Source: Mesorhizobium plurifarium (GTDB taxonomy: Bacteria > Pseudomonadota > Alphaproteobacteria > Rhizobiales > Rhizobiaceae). From it: a stretch of 64,000 nucleotides of DNA. A model generated the notes under the pieces. It saw only the letters and a program-made list of their open reading frames with translations. It had not been told where the DNA came from and ran no database searches. Position numbers and translations under genes: made by a program. The DNA is taken from positions 133,319-197,318 of the forward strand of contig CCNB01000012.1 in the NCBI GenBank assembly GCA_000824785.1. Reading direction: 5' to 3'. Positions 20,850 through 29,659 of the stretch are shown here, in pieces; the first letter of the stretch is position 1; each line of letters starts with the position of its first letter.

Positions 20850-21653
20850 TCACCGACCTAAAAAGAGCGGAGGACGTTTCTGAAGCAGTGCGTTTATTGC
20901 TTCCCTGTGATCCGAGGTGTGTTGCACGATTGCCTGATAGGACGCAGAAAGCTCAAGAGATGATTGCAAACTCATCTCGGCTGCGTTGCGGATAAGGCGG
21001 CGGTTCAGTCGAGCACTTAATGGAGGGAACGAGGCGATTTTACGCGCGACCTTCAAAGATTCCGACAATAAATTGTCCTCTGGCACGATGCGGGAAACGA
21101 GGCCCCACCGCTCTGCCTGCTCCGCACCAATAAGGTCGCAGGTCAACGACATTTCAAGCGCGCGCGGCATGCCAATAACGCGCGGAAGGTACCAGGCGCC
21201 GCCGTCTCCAGGTACCAAGCCAACCCTTAGATAGCTTTCGGCGAACTGTGCTTGGGGGGCGGCTAAGCGGATGTCACACATGCAGGCGAGATCGCACCCT
21301 GCACCGACGGCTGCTCCGTTGACGGCTGCGATCGTCGGAACATCCAGCTTGGCGAACGCCAATGGAATCTTCTGGATGGCATTGCGATAGCCCTCCATCA
21401 TGTCGAATGGCGGACCATGGAACATGGGGTCGTCACCGTCCTGCATGTCGCGGACATTGCCGCCCGAGCTGAACGCATCGCCCGCGCCAGTTATGACAAT
21501 GCAGCCGAGCGCTGGGTCACGGTTGGCACACTCCAGAAACCCCACCAAAGCCTTGATTACAGGTGACGACAGCGCGTTCCGTGTTGCTGGGTCATTCAAC
21601 GTCACAACGGCCAGGGGCCCATCTCGCTCTATTTGGACTTCGGGGTCAGACAT
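20850..21653 (-). CDS. Enoyl-CoA hydratase/isomerase family protein
   Basis: From ATG 21653 (MSDPEVQIERDGPLAVVTLND) the protein has 267 residues with the crotonase fold. The oxyanion-hole segments are SSGGNVRDM and AAVNGAAVGAGCDLACMCDIRLA. The helix ESYLRVGLVPGDGGAWYLPRVIG corresponds to the active-site region; the second catalytic Glu of true hydratases is replaced by Gly/Asp there. An isomerase or other crotonase reaction is therefore possible. It is the last gene of a four-gene operon; its start overlaps the end of the second acyl-CoA dehydrogenase gene by 8 bases. It should hydrate or isomerise the enoyl-CoA made by that pair. Confidence 0.92.
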   Translation of the reverse strand: MSDPEVQIERDGPLAVVTLNDPATRNALSSPVIKALVGFLECANRDPALGCIVITGAGDAFSSGGNVRDMQDGDDPMFHGPPFDMMEGYRNAIQKIPLAFAKLDVPTIAAVNGAAVGAGCDLACMCDIRLAAPQAQFAESYLRVGLVPGDGGAWYLPRVIGMPRALEMSLTCDLIGAEQAERWGLVSRIVPEDNLLSESLKVARKIASFPPLSARLNRRLIRNAAEMSLQSSLELSASYQAIVQHTSDHREAINALLQKRPPLFLGR

Positions 21654-22683
21654 GTGGGACGTCTCCTTGGGAACCATCAACCAAAAAACTCCACAAGCGA
21701 CCCTCGCCAGATCGCATTGCCATCTCGCCGATTGTGCGCTCGCAATCGTCCTGCCGACCCCAATGGTCGCGCCAGACCCACAGCCGCTTGGTATAGCAGT
21801 GAAGGAGGTGTTCCGCCGTGAAGCCTATGGCGCCGAATAGCTGATGACCGGTAGAAGCGGCAATAGTTGCTCCCCGACCCGCTTGGGCCTTCGCCGACAG
21901 CCAGCCCAGTCGATCGTGCACATTTTGCAAGGCTTGGCCAAGCACCGCTTCCGTGACGGCCAGCTCGCTCGCGACATCGGACAGAAGATGTTGTATAGCT
22001 TGGAACCGGCCGAGCGGCCGCCCGAACTGTGAACGCGTATTCACGTGGTCGATGGCCAACTCCAGGATCTCACCCATCGCGCCAGTCATGGCCGCTGCCG
22101 TTAAAAGGGCTCCGCTGCGTGCGATTTTCTCAGACTGCGCGCGGCCAACGGACAGAGCCCTCACATCAAGGGCATCCTCCGGTGCAAGACGAACCCAAGG
22201 TTCCCCCGCCAGATCAGCGAATGTCTGAGCATTCGCCGTCGAGACCGACAGGATGAAGCAATTGCCGGACAAATCAGTCGCCCGTGCATAGACCTGCCTG
22301 CAGCCTGGAGAGAGCGGGGCCTCGATCGGCCGCCCCGAAAGGCACGCCTGGCCTTTGTGCTTCGACAGGATAATGTCGCTGCGGGCAGTGATGCTGGAGG
22401 TCGCGGGATTGTGGCCGAACATCACTGCTACAGGAGCCGCAACAAGCATTTCAACCATCGGCAAAGTCGCAGCGTGGCGGCCCCATATACGGAGAATTTC
22501 TGCCGCTTCCTCGATCGTCAGACCCGCGCCGCCCGCATCTTCGGGCAGCAGCGCCAAGTTCAGACCGGATTTGTGCACCTCGGCGAAAAGTTCTGCGCTC
22601 TGCAGTTGCTCCCGGCAGCGTTTTCCGAATTGCGCCAGAATACGGCTAGCGGTCTGCGCCAGCATTCTTGAAACGTCGTTCAT
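21646..22683 (-). CDS. Acyl-CoA dehydrogenase family protein, short partner subunit
   Basis: The 345-residue protein is shorter and more divergent than its neighbour. It keeps the C-terminal ACAD helices (YVNTR-like NTRSQFGRPLGRFQAIQHLLSD, with the Arg and Gln residues that bind FAD across a dimer) and HQLFGAIGFTAEHLLHCYTKRLW. The middle beta domain is reduced and no EG(T/G)-type catalytic Glu is obvious. Pairs like this in actinobacteria and proteobacteria (FadE28/FadE29 type) form alpha2beta2 enzymes for CoA esters of ring compounds or steroid side chains. The gene overlaps its neighbours on both sides (ATGA upstream, 8 bases downstream), which favours a complex of fixed stoichiometry. Confidence 0.88.
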   Translation of the reverse strand: MNDVSRMLAQTASRILAQFGKRCREQLQSAELFAEVHKSGLNLALLPEDAGGAGLTIEEAAEILRIWGRHAATLPMVEMLVAAPVAVMFGHNPATSSITARSDIILSKHKGQACLSGRPIEAPLSPGCRQVYARATDLSGNCFILSVSTANAQTFADLAGEPWVRLAPEDALDVRALSVGRAQSEKIARSGALLTAAAMTGAMGEILELAIDHVNTRSQFGRPLGRFQAIQHLLSDVASELAVTEAVLGQALQNVHDRLGWLSAKAQAGRGATIAASTGHQLFGAIGFTAEHLLHCYTKRLWVWRDHWGRQDDCERTIGEMAMRSGEGRLWSFLVDGSQGDVPHV

Positions 22684-23798
22684 CTCAACCCCAAATGGCG
22701 TGCGACGATTCCCTTGAGGATTTCGCGAGTCCCTCCGCGTAAGCTAAAGCTGGGCGCATTCAGAATTGCCGAGGCTAAGGTCGTTGTTAGGTCGTCGCCG
22801 TCTTGTCTAGGGCTGAGATCGATCAATCTGCGCGAAACCTCGGCGATATCTTGCTCGAGGGTGGTGCCGATATCCTTCATCATGGTTGCCTTCTGGCCGA
22901 CATCTTCGTGGCGGCCCAAGGCCTGGTTGATTTCAAGCGAAAGCGATCGAACGGAATGGAGCCTTCCGACGAGACGGCCGAGTTCGATCGTCGCGTGGCG
23001 GTCGGGGTCGCGCGCGATATAGGACGATAGCATCGACAACATGGGAAACGTGGACAGGATGCGATCGGGGCCGCTTCGCTCGAAGGAAAGCTCCTCCATC
23101 ACAAGACGCCAGCCTTGCCCCGGTTCGCCGAGCAGATGCTCTTCATCCACAAAACAGTTTTCGAAAAGGACTTCGTTGAATTCGTCCACTCCAGCCATGT
23201 TGGTGATGGGCCTGACGGTGACGCCCTTGTTTTCGAGGGGCACGACCAACTGGGAAAGTCCGGCATTCCGATCCTCCGATTTGGGAGAGGTGCGGCAGAG
23301 GACGATCAGGTAATCGGCATGATGTGCATTCGTTGTCCAGATCTTGCGTCCCTCCAGAACCCACCCGCCGTCCACTTTCGTGGCGCTTGTGCGGATCGAC
23401 GACAGGTCCGAGCCTGAATCGGGTTCGCTCATGCCGATGCCAATGGTGCAGCGGCCTGCTGCGATTTGTGGCAAGACGAGATGTTTCAGATGTTCCGTGC
23501 CGTTGCGTAGGATTTGCGGGCCACTTTGCCTGTCAGCAATCCAATGAGATCCAAGAGGCGCACCGGCCGCGAGCAGCTCCTCGATGATCACATATCGTTC
23601 CTCCGGGCTGCGGTCGTGGCCACCAAACATTTTCGGCCAGGTCATGCCGATATAGCCCTGGTCTGCGCATCTAATCGAGAAATCGCGGTCGAATGTGGTC
23701 CAAGACTGGCCGGCTCTAATGCGGCCGGCCGTCCTTTCGGCCGCAATGAAGGCCCGAACATTTTTTCTGATAGCGTCATGTTTATCGCTGTGGTTCAC
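22680..23798 (-). CDS. Acyl-CoA dehydrogenase
   Basis: The 372-residue flavoprotein has the full ACAD plan. The N-terminal helices include WPKMFGGHDRSPEERYVIIEEL. The FAD/substrate segment is IGIGMSEPDSGSDLSSIRTSATKVDGGWVLEGRKIWTTNAHHADY. The C-terminus is SLRGGTREILKGIVARHLGLR, where the usual YEGT motif reads LRGGT. It introduces a double bond into an acyl-CoA and hands electrons to ETF. The ATG overlaps the TGA of the CoA-transferase gene and its own TGA overlaps the next ATG. It is probably the catalytic partner of the short subunit. Confidence 0.93.
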   Translation of the reverse strand: MNHSDKHDAIRKNVRAFIAAERTAGRIRAGQSWTTFDRDFSIRCADQGYIGMTWPKMFGGHDRSPEERYVIIEELLAAGAPLGSHWIADRQSGPQILRNGTEHLKHLVLPQIAAGRCTIGIGMSEPDSGSDLSSIRTSATKVDGGWVLEGRKIWTTNAHHADYLIVLCRTSPKSEDRNAGLSQLVVPLENKGVTVRPITNMAGVDEFNEVLFENCFVDEEHLLGEPGQGWRLVMEELSFERSGPDRILSTFPMLSMLSSYIARDPDRHATIELGRLVGRLHSVRSLSLEINQALGRHEDVGQKATMMKDIGTTLEQDIAEVSRRLIDLSPRQDGDDLTTTLASAILNAPSFSLRGGTREILKGIVARHLGLR

Positions 23799-25018
23799 GC
23801 GATTACCCCACGTGCGCGAAGCTCCGCAATTGCTCGGGGGTCCTTGCCAAGGAAATCACGCAATATGTGGTCGGTGTCCTCGCCGAACCGTGGCGGCGGC
23901 TTGCGGTACGAGGCAGGCGTGCGTGAAAGGCGCGCGGGAAATGCGACGGTCGGAACCTCCCTGCCGTCGTCGCGGACCATCGAGCGGACGATCTGCCTCT
24001 CGCGGACATGCTGATGGCTGAATGCCTCACCAATATCGTTGATGCAACCAGCCGGTACTCCCGCCGCGTTCAACGCGTCGACGAGGGACTCAACGTCCCG
24101 GGACACCGTCGCCGCCGTCAAGATGGATACGAGCAATTCGCGATTCTCAAGACGAGCCTTGTTGGTGGCGAAGCGCTGGTCATCGCAAAGTTCGGCGAGA
24201 CCCAGCACTTTGCATACCGACCGGAACTGCCTGTCGCTTCCAGCCGCCACCACGATTCTGCCGTTCGCACCCTGAAAATCCTGATAGGGAATGACGTTTG
24301 GGTGGGCATTGCCTAGCCTTCTCGGCACCTCGCCCCCAACAAGATAGTTCATTGCTTGGTTAGAGAGCGCGGCAAGTTGGCTGTCGTACAACGCACAGTC
24401 GATATGCTGGCCCTCACCCGTCTTTAGGCGGTGAACGACGGCCGCAAGGATGGCGGTAGCCGCAAATTGACCCGTCATCAGATCCGCAACCGGTATACCA
24501 ACTTTGACCGGCCCCTGATTGTCTTCGGGATGACCCGTGACGCTCATCAGTCCACTCATCGCCTGAATGAGAAAGTCGTATCCTCCCCTGCCTGCGAGTG
24601 GACCCGTCTGGCCGAAGCCAGTGATCGAGCAATAGACAATCCGCGGATTCTCCATCTTGAGGTTTTCGTAGTCCAAGCCATATCTGGCGAGACTTCCGGT
24701 CTTATAATTTTCGACGACGATATCGCTCTTGCGGGCAATATCTCGGACCAGTTCAGCGCCCGCCGGGTCGGCGAAGTTCACCGCCATGGCGCTCTTGTTC
24801 CGATTTGCCGCCAAATAGTAAGCCGCGTCCTCACCTGCGTCTCCGCGGAAGAATGGTGGGCCCCAAAGCCGCGTGTCGTCCGGCTGCTGTGGATGCTCCA
24901 CTTTAATGACGTTGGCGCCGAGATCCGCGAGCATCTGGCAGCACCACGGGCCAGCCATAACGCGAGAAAGATCAAGAACCGTCAGGCCATCGAGTGCCGC
25001 AGGCTGTGCGTTCTTCAT
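23795..25018 (-). CDS. CaiB/BaiF (family III) CoA-transferase
   Basis: The 407-residue protein has the interlocked family III fold. The N-terminal signature is GLTVLDLSRVMAGPWCCQMLADLGANVIKVEHP. The acyl-CoA segment is GYDFLIQAMSGLMSVTGHPED, and IPVADLMTGQFAATAILAAV holds the conserved Asp nucleophile. It moves CoA from a donor thioester to a carboxylic acid without ATP. As first gene of the operon it would activate the substrate that the two dehydrogenases and the crotonase then process. Upstream at 25039-25053 lies the palindrome TGAAGT-ATA-ACTTCA, a likely operator; no regulator gene is adjacent. Confidence 0.94.
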   Translation of the reverse strand: MKNAQPAALDGLTVLDLSRVMAGPWCCQMLADLGANVIKVEHPQQPDDTRLWGPPFFRGDAGEDAAYYLAANRNKSAMAVNFADPAGAELVRDIARKSDIVVENYKTGSLARYGLDYENLKMENPRIVYCSITGFGQTGPLAGRGGYDFLIQAMSGLMSVTGHPEDNQGPVKVGIPVADLMTGQFAATAILAAVVHRLKTGEGQHIDCALYDSQLAALSNQAMNYLVGGEVPRRLGNAHPNVIPYQDFQGANGRIVVAAGSDRQFRSVCKVLGLAELCDDQRFATNKARLENRELLVSILTAATVSRDVESLVDALNAAGVPAGCINDIGEAFSHQHVRERQIVRSMVRDDGREVPTVAFPARLSRTPASYRKPPPRFGEDTDHILRDFLGKDPRAIAELRARGVIA

Positions 25019-25613
25019 GTTATGGTAATTTCACTGTGTGAAGTATAACTTCATTATCTTGAGTCTAGCGCTTGAAGTCAAGTCAAACGCTTGTGGTGAA
25101 GCGAAAAGTGGATATTCCGAACGAGACAGAGGCACAGAACTGTCCGAGAACCAAGGCTTCGCACGCGACGATGAGTGGCGGAGTGATTGTTTAGCTCAAC
25201 CTCCGGTGCACCGCTGTATCGCATCGTTCTGCTGCTGATGCGTTAGGTCGACCGAAGCAATTGGTAATGATCGACAATTAGTTGCAGCAGACTGTTGTTC
25301 CGCCAGTTCACCAGAGAAGACGCTTACGCCTCAATCGCGTGTGTCATTACGAAGCCAAGCTGCTGAAGCTGGGAGAGCGGTGGCTATGTGATGGAAGCCC
25401 ATGCCAGTGCCCATCATAATTTGCCATGTCGACCACAGGGGCGCTAAAAGACTGCGCGCGCTGAGCGATCCACTTCTCCGTCTGCGCGCCCTGCGATCCC
25501 CCGAAGACCTGATACCGATCGCGGCCGAACTAGCGTCGAAGCCGGCGGTAAATAGCAGAGATCAAGAAGCGTTAGTCAGCGCCAGGTTAGCAATGGAGGT
25601 CAGCTTCATCTAC
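25019..25613. other. Intergenic region with operon promoter, otherwise empty
   Basis: About 600 bases between two leftward operons. The right-hand operon (sugar-type ABC genes) ends at 25614. The palindrome near 25039 and a CTTGA-AG-TCAAG dyad near 25071 belong to the CoA-transferase promoter. Between 25100 and 25613 I see only short open frames without recognisable protein features. Confidence 0.5.
25039..25053. promoter_or_regulatory. Palindrome TGAAGT-N3-ACTTCA upstream of CoA-transferase operon
   Basis: Perfect 6-base arms around ATA, 21-35 bases ahead of the CoA-transferase ATG. The position is that of a repressor site over a promoter. A second short dyad (CTTGAAGTCAAG) lies about 20 bases further upstream. 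The cognate regulator is unknown. Confidence 0.5.
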
Positions 25614-26843
25614 TCACCGTCTGCGCCCGGCACCGACTGTATAGATTGCAGCGGCCACTATGATTACGACGCCTTCGATAATCCCCTGATAGTTGGCCCC
25701 GAGGTTGAGTAAATTGAAACCATTCGTCAGCGTTACCAGAAGCAGTGCGCCTGCCGCAGACTTGAGCACCGAGCCACTGCCTCCAAACAGCGAGGTGCCG
25801 CCAAGGATAGCCGATGCAATGACCGCAAGTTCCGCCCCCTGCATGGCACCTGGATATGTCGATCCAAGACGTGAAACATAGAGCAGGCCGGCAAAACCCG
25901 CTGCAAGGCTCGAAAGCAGGAAGCCGAAGATTTTGTAACCGACAACGTTGACGCCAGCCAGGCGGGCCGCCTCGGCATTACCGCCCACCGCATAGAGGCG
26001 TCGACCGAAGGTGGTGAATGTGAGCAGCAGCCAAATCACTACGGTGAAGACAAGAAAATAGATTGCCGGATTCGCGACAGTGTCGCGAGGACCGCTGAGG
26101 ATTCCCATCCCGCCAACGATCGTAGCGCCAATCAGGGCAAATACGCCGCGAACGCGACTGGTGCTCCCCCGATAGAGCCCGACCAGACCACAAATGGCGA
26201 AAAGCCCCCCCACACAATAGAGCACGACGTTCATCGGCTGTCGTGTTGTCTCAAATAACTGCATCGCCGCAACCGCCGATTCATCGGTCGAGTTCAGTGA
26301 ACGGCCATCCGTCAACACAAGAATTATACCGCGCGCTCCAGTCAACATGCCGAGCGTCACGATGAACGCATTGATGCCTAGGAACTGATTGATCGCTCCG
26401 TTGACCAGCCCGACAAAAGCTGCCACCGAGAGTGCCAGTATTGCGGCGATTCCAAAGCCCAACGTTCCGACGGTCATAAGGAAGACAACCCCCACAAGTG
26501 CGGCCACCGAGCCCACCGACAGGTCGAAATTGCCCGTGATCAGCACCACCGTCATCGCAATTGCCATTATTCCTGTCAGTGAAGCCTGATAGACAATGTT
26601 CGAAAGGTTTGCCGCCGTCAGCGGTTGCGACTTGCCCAGGTACATGGCAATCGCCGTCACGATGAATAACACCAGCGCCAGGGCGACATAGACGCCGAAT
26701 TCACGCAGTATTCCTAGGACGTATGGATCTCTTGATTTGGATACAGCCAAATTTTCCTTTTTTTCGTCGATCAACACCCCGCTCCCAACCGTAGTACTTG
26801 GGGCGATAAGCCCGATCTCTTCTTTCAATCTCGTCATATGCAT
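25614..26843 (-). CDS. Ribose/xylose-type ABC transporter permease
   Basis: From ATG 26843 (MHMTRLKEEIG, preceded by GGAG) the protein has 409 residues: about 50 hydrophilic residues and then roughly ten hydrophobic segments. Typical BPD_transp_2 stretches are present: VLITGNFDLSVGSVAALVG, GLVNGAINQFLGINAFIVTLG and GNAEAARLAGVNVVGYKIFGF, the last being the conserved EAA-like ATPase contact. It resembles XylH in having extra helices compared with RbsC. It forms the membrane channel for the ATPase and binding protein encoded immediately upstream. It is the last gene of the FAH, binding protein, ATPase, permease series. Confidence 0.93.
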   Translation of the reverse strand: MHMTRLKEEIGLIAPSTTVGSGVLIDEKKENLAVSKSRDPYVLGILREFGVYVALALVLFIVTAIAMYLGKSQPLTAANLSNIVYQASLTGIMAIAMTVVLITGNFDLSVGSVAALVGVVFLMTVGTLGFGIAAILALSVAAFVGLVNGAINQFLGINAFIVTLGMLTGARGIILVLTDGRSLNSTDESAVAAMQLFETTRQPMNVVLYCVGGLFAICGLVGLYRGSTSRVRGVFALIGATIVGGMGILSGPRDTVANPAIYFLVFTVVIWLLLTFTTFGRRLYAVGGNAEAARLAGVNVVGYKIFGFLLSSLAAGFAGLLYVSRLGSTYPGAMQGAELAVIASAILGGTSLFGGSGSVLKSAAGALLLVTLTNGFNLLNLGANYQGIIEGVVIIVAAAIYTVGAGRRR

Positions 26844-26871
26844 GATTCCACTCCAGAGAACGGGGCAGACC

Positions 26872-28356
26872 TCAGGCGCCAGAAGCCAGCAGCACCAGCT
26901 CGTGCTCGGAGGTTTGCGACGCAATTCGCTCAGCGACAATGTGGCCCTTTCGAAGCACCAGTATGCGATCACAGACCGCAAGCAGTTCTTCGAATTCCGA
27001 TGAAACAAGAAGCACGCTGCCTCCGTTCGCCGCAAATTCGCGGATGAGCGCGAGAATGTCGGCCTTGGCACCTATGTCTATGCCCGCCGTCGGCTCGTCC
27101 AACAGCAACATGGCAGGGCGGGACGCCAGCCATTTCGCGATGGCGACCTTCTGGGCATTGCCGCCGGACAGTTCCGATACCAAGCTTTCGCTCGAGGACG
27201 TCTTGATCTTCAATCGGCGGATCATTTCTTCCGCGACGTTCCGTTCGCGTGCCACCTCGGGCAACACCGTCCACTTCGATAGACTGGAAAGATACGGGAA
27301 CGAGATATTCATGCAAACGCTAGATTGCATGAACAGTCCCTGGCTGGAACGATCTTCCGGAACAAGCGCCATACCTGCGCGCATTGCCGCGCGCGGCGAG
27401 CGGCCAACCGGCTTATCATTGAGCGTGACGGCACCGACCGCCTTGGGATCGGCCCCAAAAACAGCGTGCAGTATTTCACTGCGGCCCGAGCCCAAGAAAC
27501 CTGCAAGCCCAAGGACTTCGCCGGTTGCGACATTGAAGTTCGCAGGCGCGAGACGCGAACCTGAGGCCAAATCCTTTACCGACAGGGCAATCCCGCCCGT
27601 GTCCGCGCTCTTTTCAGCATGTTCGCGAGCAATAGCTTCGATAGCTCTGCCAACGATTGCGTTCGCGATGGCATCAGAGTCGACTTCGCTGGTGCGTGCA
27701 GTCAGGACGACAACGCCGTCGCGAATTACCGTGACGTCGTCCGTCAATGCGAGAATCTCATCGAGGAAATGCGAGACAAAGATGACAGCCTTGCCCTCAA
27801 TCGACGTCAGTTGCCTCACGACCTTATAGACTACGTCCCGCTCTTCCACCCCGAGTGACGCGGTAGGTTCATCCATGACCATGATCTGAGCACCCTCGAT
27901 AAGCGCGGTGATGATCGACACCATCTGACGCTGTCCGATGCTCAGATCGCCGACCGTCGCGTCGGGATCCAGATAGTAGCCGATTTTTTCCATCACTCGC
28001 CGAAGTTTTGCCGCGTCCTCGTCGCTCCGGCGCCAACCGGCAGTTTTGCTAAGAAAGACGTTGTCAATGACGGAGAGCGTCGAGACCACCGGTATGTGTT
28101 GGTAGATCGTGGCGACGCCGGCTTTCATTGCATCGGCAGGCCTCTTCCATGCCAGCTGTCGTTCGCCAAGTCGCATTGTACCGCCGGATGCCGTTATGGC
28201 GCCGGACAATATCTTGATTAGCGTCGACTTGCCCGCCCCGTTTGCGCCAAGCAGTCCATGCACGGTACCTGGTCGAACAACCAGATCAACACCCTTGAGG
28301 GCTACTGTCCCGTTCGGATAGATCTTGCGGATACCCTCCAGGCTCAACGTATCCAT
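26872..28356 (-). CDS. Sugar-type ABC transporter ATPase with two nucleotide-binding domains (RbsA/XylG-like)
   Basis: The 494-residue protein starts MDTLSLEGIRKIYPNG at ATG 28356, six bases after GGAGG. The first half has Walker A GLLGANGAGKSTLIKIL, signature LSIGQRQMV and Walker B IMVMDEPTASLG. The second half has a degenerate Walker A (GLAGFLGSGRSEILHAVFG), signature LSGGNAQKVAIAKWLA and Walker B LLLDEPTAGIDIG. This tandem arrangement is standard for carbohydrate importers of the CUT2 class. It powers import with the permease gene 28 bases downstream and the binding protein upstream. A strong hairpin separates it from the binding-protein gene. Confidence 0.94.
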   Translation of the reverse strand: MDTLSLEGIRKIYPNGTVALKGVDLVVRPGTVHGLLGANGAGKSTLIKILSGAITASGGTMRLGERQLAWKRPADAMKAGVATIYQHIPVVSTLSVIDNVFLSKTAGWRRSDEDAAKLRRVMEKIGYYLDPDATVGDLSIGQRQMVSIITALIEGAQIMVMDEPTASLGVEERDVVYKVVRQLTSIEGKAVIFVSHFLDEILALTDDVTVIRDGVVVLTARTSEVDSDAIANAIVGRAIEAIAREHAEKSADTGGIALSVKDLASGSRLAPANFNVATGEVLGLAGFLGSGRSEILHAVFGADPKAVGAVTLNDKPVGRSPRAAMRAGMALVPEDRSSQGLFMQSSVCMNISFPYLSSLSKWTVLPEVARERNVAEEMIRRLKIKTSSSESLVSELSGGNAQKVAIAKWLASRPAMLLLDEPTAGIDIGAKADILALIREFAANGGSVLLVSSEFEELLAVCDRILVLRKGHIVAERIASQTSEHELVLLASGA

Positions 28357-28473
28357 GGACATCCTCCGAGCGACGCAGCTAAGACAGAAGGACGCCAAAT
28401 ATTTGTCGCGTACACGAATAAGTCCTCAATGGAATTGGGGTTGCCTCCCATTTTGCCAACCGCAACGGCGCGA

Positions 28474-28505
28474 CATGTGCCGCCTGCGGATGCTGGCGGC
28501 ACATG
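28474..28505 (-). terminator. Hairpin between binding-protein and ATPase genes
   Basis: CATGTGCCGCC (28474-28484) pairs perfectly with GGCGGCACATG (28495-28505) across a 10-base loop. There is no T-tract on either side. It lies about 30 bases after the binding-protein stop inside the transport operon. Such hairpins commonly act as partial terminators or mRNA-stabilising ends, giving more binding protein than ATPase. The role is inferred from position. Confidence 0.7.
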
Positions 28506-28535
28506 AATGAAAGGTCAGCGTTCCGTCACGTCCCA

Positions 28536-29507
28536 TCAGAATTGCGGCTTACAATCATCAACATTGTCTTTCGTCACAAGGAAGTTCGGAACGACGAAGA
28601 GGGCTCCCTTTCGGTCAAACTTGCCCGATATTTGCTGGTAGAGAACCTGAAACGACTTGTGACCGATGCTCTCCGGCCGGTTGCAGACCGTCGCTGCAAT
28701 GCCTCCGGCCTTAAGCGCGGTTATTCCGTCGGTGTTGCCGTCGATGCTAACGATAGGTATATTCGAGCCGGCCGCCTTCACTGCGCGCGCGCAACCTGCG
28801 CCCATGCTGTCGGCATCCGCGAAAATCAGGTCGATATCCGGTTTCGAGGTCAGCATGTTCGCACATACGGTCTCGGCCTTGTCCGCCATCCAGTCAGCCG
28901 GCTGAGACGCTACGATCTCGTAGCTTGCATGGGCGGCATCAAGTGCTTCTTTGAAGCCATTGTTTCGCGTGACCACATCGGAATAGCCGGCAGCGCCTTC
29001 GACGATCGCAATCTTGGCCTTACGGCCCTTCGGCAAAAGCGTGGTAGCAAAAGTGCCGATGGTCCTTCCCGAATTCACGTTGTCATGGGCTACATAGGCG
29101 ACGAGGGAGGTCGGAACCGCATCCATCGGCTCCTTGGACGCATCCCCGATCTGGCTGCTGGTGGCGATGACCGGAATGCCGGCTGCGGCAAGCTTTGCCA
29201 CCAGTGGCACACTTACCCGACCGTCAACCGGGAAAAACAGAACGCCCGAGTATCCTTGGGTAATGATGTCATCCACCTGGTTGGCTTGCTTGTCGACAGA
29301 GTTGTTGGCGTCGAAAATATCGACTTGTACGCCCGCGCTCTTGCCCTCCTCGACAGCACCGCGACCAACGGCCGGAGGAAAGGTGAAGCCTTGCCCGGCG
29401 CTAAGGAAAGCAACCTTCCCATTACCCCCAGCCAATGCGCCATGACTTGCCGCGGCCATTATTGCAGCGCCAAACATGAACACCTGCAACCGCTTCGCAT
29501 ATGACAT
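28536..29507 (-). CDS. Periplasmic sugar-type substrate-binding protein (Peripla_BP_4)
   Basis: From ATG 29507 the 323-residue protein begins MSYAKRLQVFMFGAAIMAAASHGALAGG, a classical Sec signal peptide with probable cleavage after ALA. The mature part shows the two-lobed fold: KSAGVQVDIFDANNSVDKQANQVDDIITQGYSGVLFFPVDG and the hinge GIPVIATSSQIG. The last lobe has DLIFADADSMGAGCARAVKAAG and IPIVSIDGNTDGI. It captures the transported solute in the periplasm and delivers it to the permease. The ligand is not predictable; the adjoining FAH gene suggests a sugar acid or other oxygenated acid rather than a simple sugar. Confidence 0.92.
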   Translation of the reverse strand: MSYAKRLQVFMFGAAIMAAASHGALAGGNGKVAFLSAGQGFTFPPAVGRGAVEEGKSAGVQVDIFDANNSVDKQANQVDDIITQGYSGVLFFPVDGRVSVPLVAKLAAAGIPVIATSSQIGDASKEPMDAVPTSLVAYVAHDNVNSGRTIGTFATTLLPKGRKAKIAIVEGAAGYSDVVTRNNGFKEALDAAHASYEIVASQPADWMADKAETVCANMLTSKPDIDLIFADADSMGAGCARAVKAAGSNIPIVSIDGNTDGITALKAGGIAATVCNRPESIGHKSFQVLYQQISGKFDRKGALFVVPNFLVTKDNVDDCKPQF

Positions 29508-29659
29508 CGTTTTTAGTCCTCCCTGTACATTAGATTTGATACGTGACATTCGTGTAACCTCCCTTAAGACCCGCTTGCGCTTAAAAGATCAGAATGGCCT
29601 ACTCCTATCAGAACATCTTTGAATTCATTACACTTCACTTAGCGAATTTGGATTCACAA

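Noticed and set aside
25401..25712. Forward frame of 103 codons between the CoA-transferase and ABC operons
   Set aside because: Overlaps the end of the permease gene on the other strand and has no domain or convincing ribosome-binding site.
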